Part shown: positions 63,277 through 64,000 of the stretch, one piece after another | Layout of the letters: every line of letters begins with the position of its first letter | Numbering within the stretch: the stretch's first letter is position 1 | Origin: Firmicutes bacterium ADurb.Bin182 | Lineage (GTDB): Bacteria; Bacillota; Clostridia; Christensenellales; CAG-138 | Length of the DNA stretch: 64,000 bases | Assembly (NCBI GenBank): GCA_002070205.1 | Contig: MWCU01000035.1 | Span: 124,001-188,000 of the forward strand | Direction: 5' to 3' | Translations under genes and position numbers: made by a program | The notes under the pieces: generated by a model | Databases searched by the model: none | The model's input: only the letters and a program-made list of their open reading frames with translations | Told to the model about the DNA's origin: nothing

Positions 63277-63310
63277 GCCGGGACGATGATTTACGCTCCG
63301 GCTTTTTTTT
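63277..63310 (+). terminator. Terminator after the zinc-ribbon gene
   Basis: GCCGG (63277-63281) and CCGGC (63298-63302) with inner CG/CG pairing, followed by T8. Confidence 0.8.
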
Positions 63311-63398
63311 GGCGGAAAATGAGTTATTAAGGCTATATAGAGATCTATGAAGGTTATCTTGCCTGAAAGACACGCATTATTAGGAGTGGGAGGGGAGT

Positions 63399-63536
63399 AT
63401 GAAGAGTGGGAAGATAACATATTGCTATATAAATACAGTTGTGGTAGACAATGATATATACCAGACTAATATCGAAGGTGAAAAACACCATCACCCCATC
63501 AAGCATAACTCGAATGCTTGCATGAACGATATGTAA
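63399..63536 (+). CDS. Possible 45-aa small protein
   Basis: A short frame (start [16 protein letters not shown], with a HHHPIKH stretch and end NACMNDM) follows a strong GGGAGG site 5 nt upstream. No family recognised, and no promoter seen. The other short frame from 63349 is less well placed. Support is limited to the ribosome site. Confidence 0.35.
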   Translation: MKSGKITYCYINTVVVDNDIYQTNIEGEKHHHPIKHNSNACMNDM

Positions 63537-63546
63537 AGACTATAAT
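63518..63546 (+). promoter_or_regulatory. Possible promoter of miaB
   Basis: TTGCAT (63518-63523), 17-bp spacer and TATAAT (63541-63546), 30 bp before the miaB ATG. Confidence 0.45.
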
Positions 63547-63576
63547 TATAAGGAATGTAAAAAAGGATGGCGGCAG

Positions 63577-64000
63577 ATGCTCGAAGCGAAAGCTAAAAAC
63601 GGTTTTGTTCAGGATGAAGTATGCAAAATGCTTTATCAAAGCTACAAGCACCTGAACAAAACTTACCATATACAATCCTACGGATGCCAGATGAATACCC
63701 ATGATTCGGAAAAGCTTGCAGGCATGCTGTCGATGTCCGGATTTTCGCCGGCCGCTTCAAAAGAGGAGGCGGATATCATTCTGTTCAATACCTGCTGCGT
63801 TCGGGAACATGCGGAAAAGCGGGTTTTCGGAAATATCGGGGCTTTAAAAAAGCTTAAAGACGAAAAACCGAAGCTTATCATCGGCGTATGCGGCTGCATG
63901 ATGCAGCAGGAGGAAGTGGCGGACAGATTGATGAGGCGGTTTCCGTTTGTCGACCTCGTTTTCGGGACCCATAACCTCAATGAATTCCCGTCCATGCTTA
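63577..64000 (+). CDS. miaB: MiaB tRNA methylthiotransferase, cut by window end
   Basis: Radical-SAM enzyme that forms ms2i6A at position 37 of tRNAs. Only the N-terminal 141 residues are in the window. The UPF0004 domain cysteines are visible: Cys37 in YGCQMN, Cys73 in [18 protein letters not shown] and Cys107 in [11 protein letters not shown]. These words are MiaB-type rather than RimO-type. AAAGGA lies 9 nt before ATG 63577; an ATG at 63567 leads to an early stop. The frame is open to the last base. Confidence 0.94.
   Translation, partial: MLEAKAKNGFVQDEVCKMLYQSYKHLNKTYHIQSYGCQMNTHDSEKLAGMLSMSGFSPAASKEEADIILFNTCCVREHAEKRVFGNIGALKKLKDEKPKLIIGVCGCMMQQEEVADRLMRRFPFVDLVFGTHNLNEFPSML

Overview
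The window is a continuous piece of a bacterial chromosome from an endospore-forming lineage of Bacillota, most likely an unplaced member of Clostridia. The case rests on sporulation genes in their usual clostridial company (spoIVB-spo0A, spoIIM-deoB, a dacF-type gene, ytfI/ytfJ, ylmC/ymxH-nrdR, spoIVA), an IspH-ribosomal protein S1 fusion, strong Shine-Dalgarno sites with frequent GTG/TTG starts, and a biotin-dependent decarboxylase locus with the redox regulator Rex, which suggests an anaerobic fermenter. I see no prophage, transposase or CRISPR array.

Layout. 1-5005: sporulation block (3'-part of spoIVB, spo0A, spoIIM, deoB, DacF-like protein). 5123-10116: M50 protease, scpA-scpB, DUF2953 protein, ytfJ, a second and intact D,D-carboxypeptidase, rluB. 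10334-12868: OadG-like protein, biotin carrier and carboxyltransferase. 13003-20099: surE, a MurR/RpiR regulator, histidine phosphatase, flavoprotein, cmk, plsC, ispH-S1, nearly all touching or overlapping. 20213-29463: ftsK, rimO, pgsA, cinA, recA, rny, dipeptidase. 29511-31052 (minus): VanW protein. 31307-39724: pantothenate uptake and phosphorylation pair, a tiny membrane protein, uvrB-uvrA, nitroreductase, rex. 39940-45566: ylmC, nrdR, pgeF, membrane protein, DUF512 radical SAM protein, der, plsY. 45567-46017 is a strongly structured non-coding stretch before spoIVA. 46018-50318: spoIVA, DUF4003 protein, a DNA glycosylase and a nucleotidyltransferase. 50501-55703: tRNA-Pro, then a copper/redox accessory region. 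55947-61248: lipoproteins, a hydrolase, mntP. 61480-62201: eight-tRNA operon. 62202-63536: AT-rich islet. 63577-end: start of miaB.

Most notable readings. (i) Spo0A has an intact DNA-binding domain, but the phospho-acceptor aspartate of its receiver domain is a serine (Ser56) and one of the acidic-pair residues is also serine. (ii) The DacF-like protein beside spoIIM-deoB has lost all three penicillin-binding motifs, while the copy at 8259 keeps them. Two key sporulation-locus proteins therefore look like non-canonical versions of their families. (iii) The OadG-like protein carries four copies of the OadG C-terminal motif at an exact 36-residue period, and no oadB is nearby. (iv) A textbook CsoR-box promoter precedes copA, but the csoR gene between them is a frameshifted remnant. 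(v) The 45.6-45.95 kb intergenic region is a series of hairpins bracketed by an exact 26-bp direct repeat.

Start codons were re-chosen from ribosome-binding sites wherever the longest frame was implausible. Promoters and terminators were read by eye and not tested. No database search or folding program was run.
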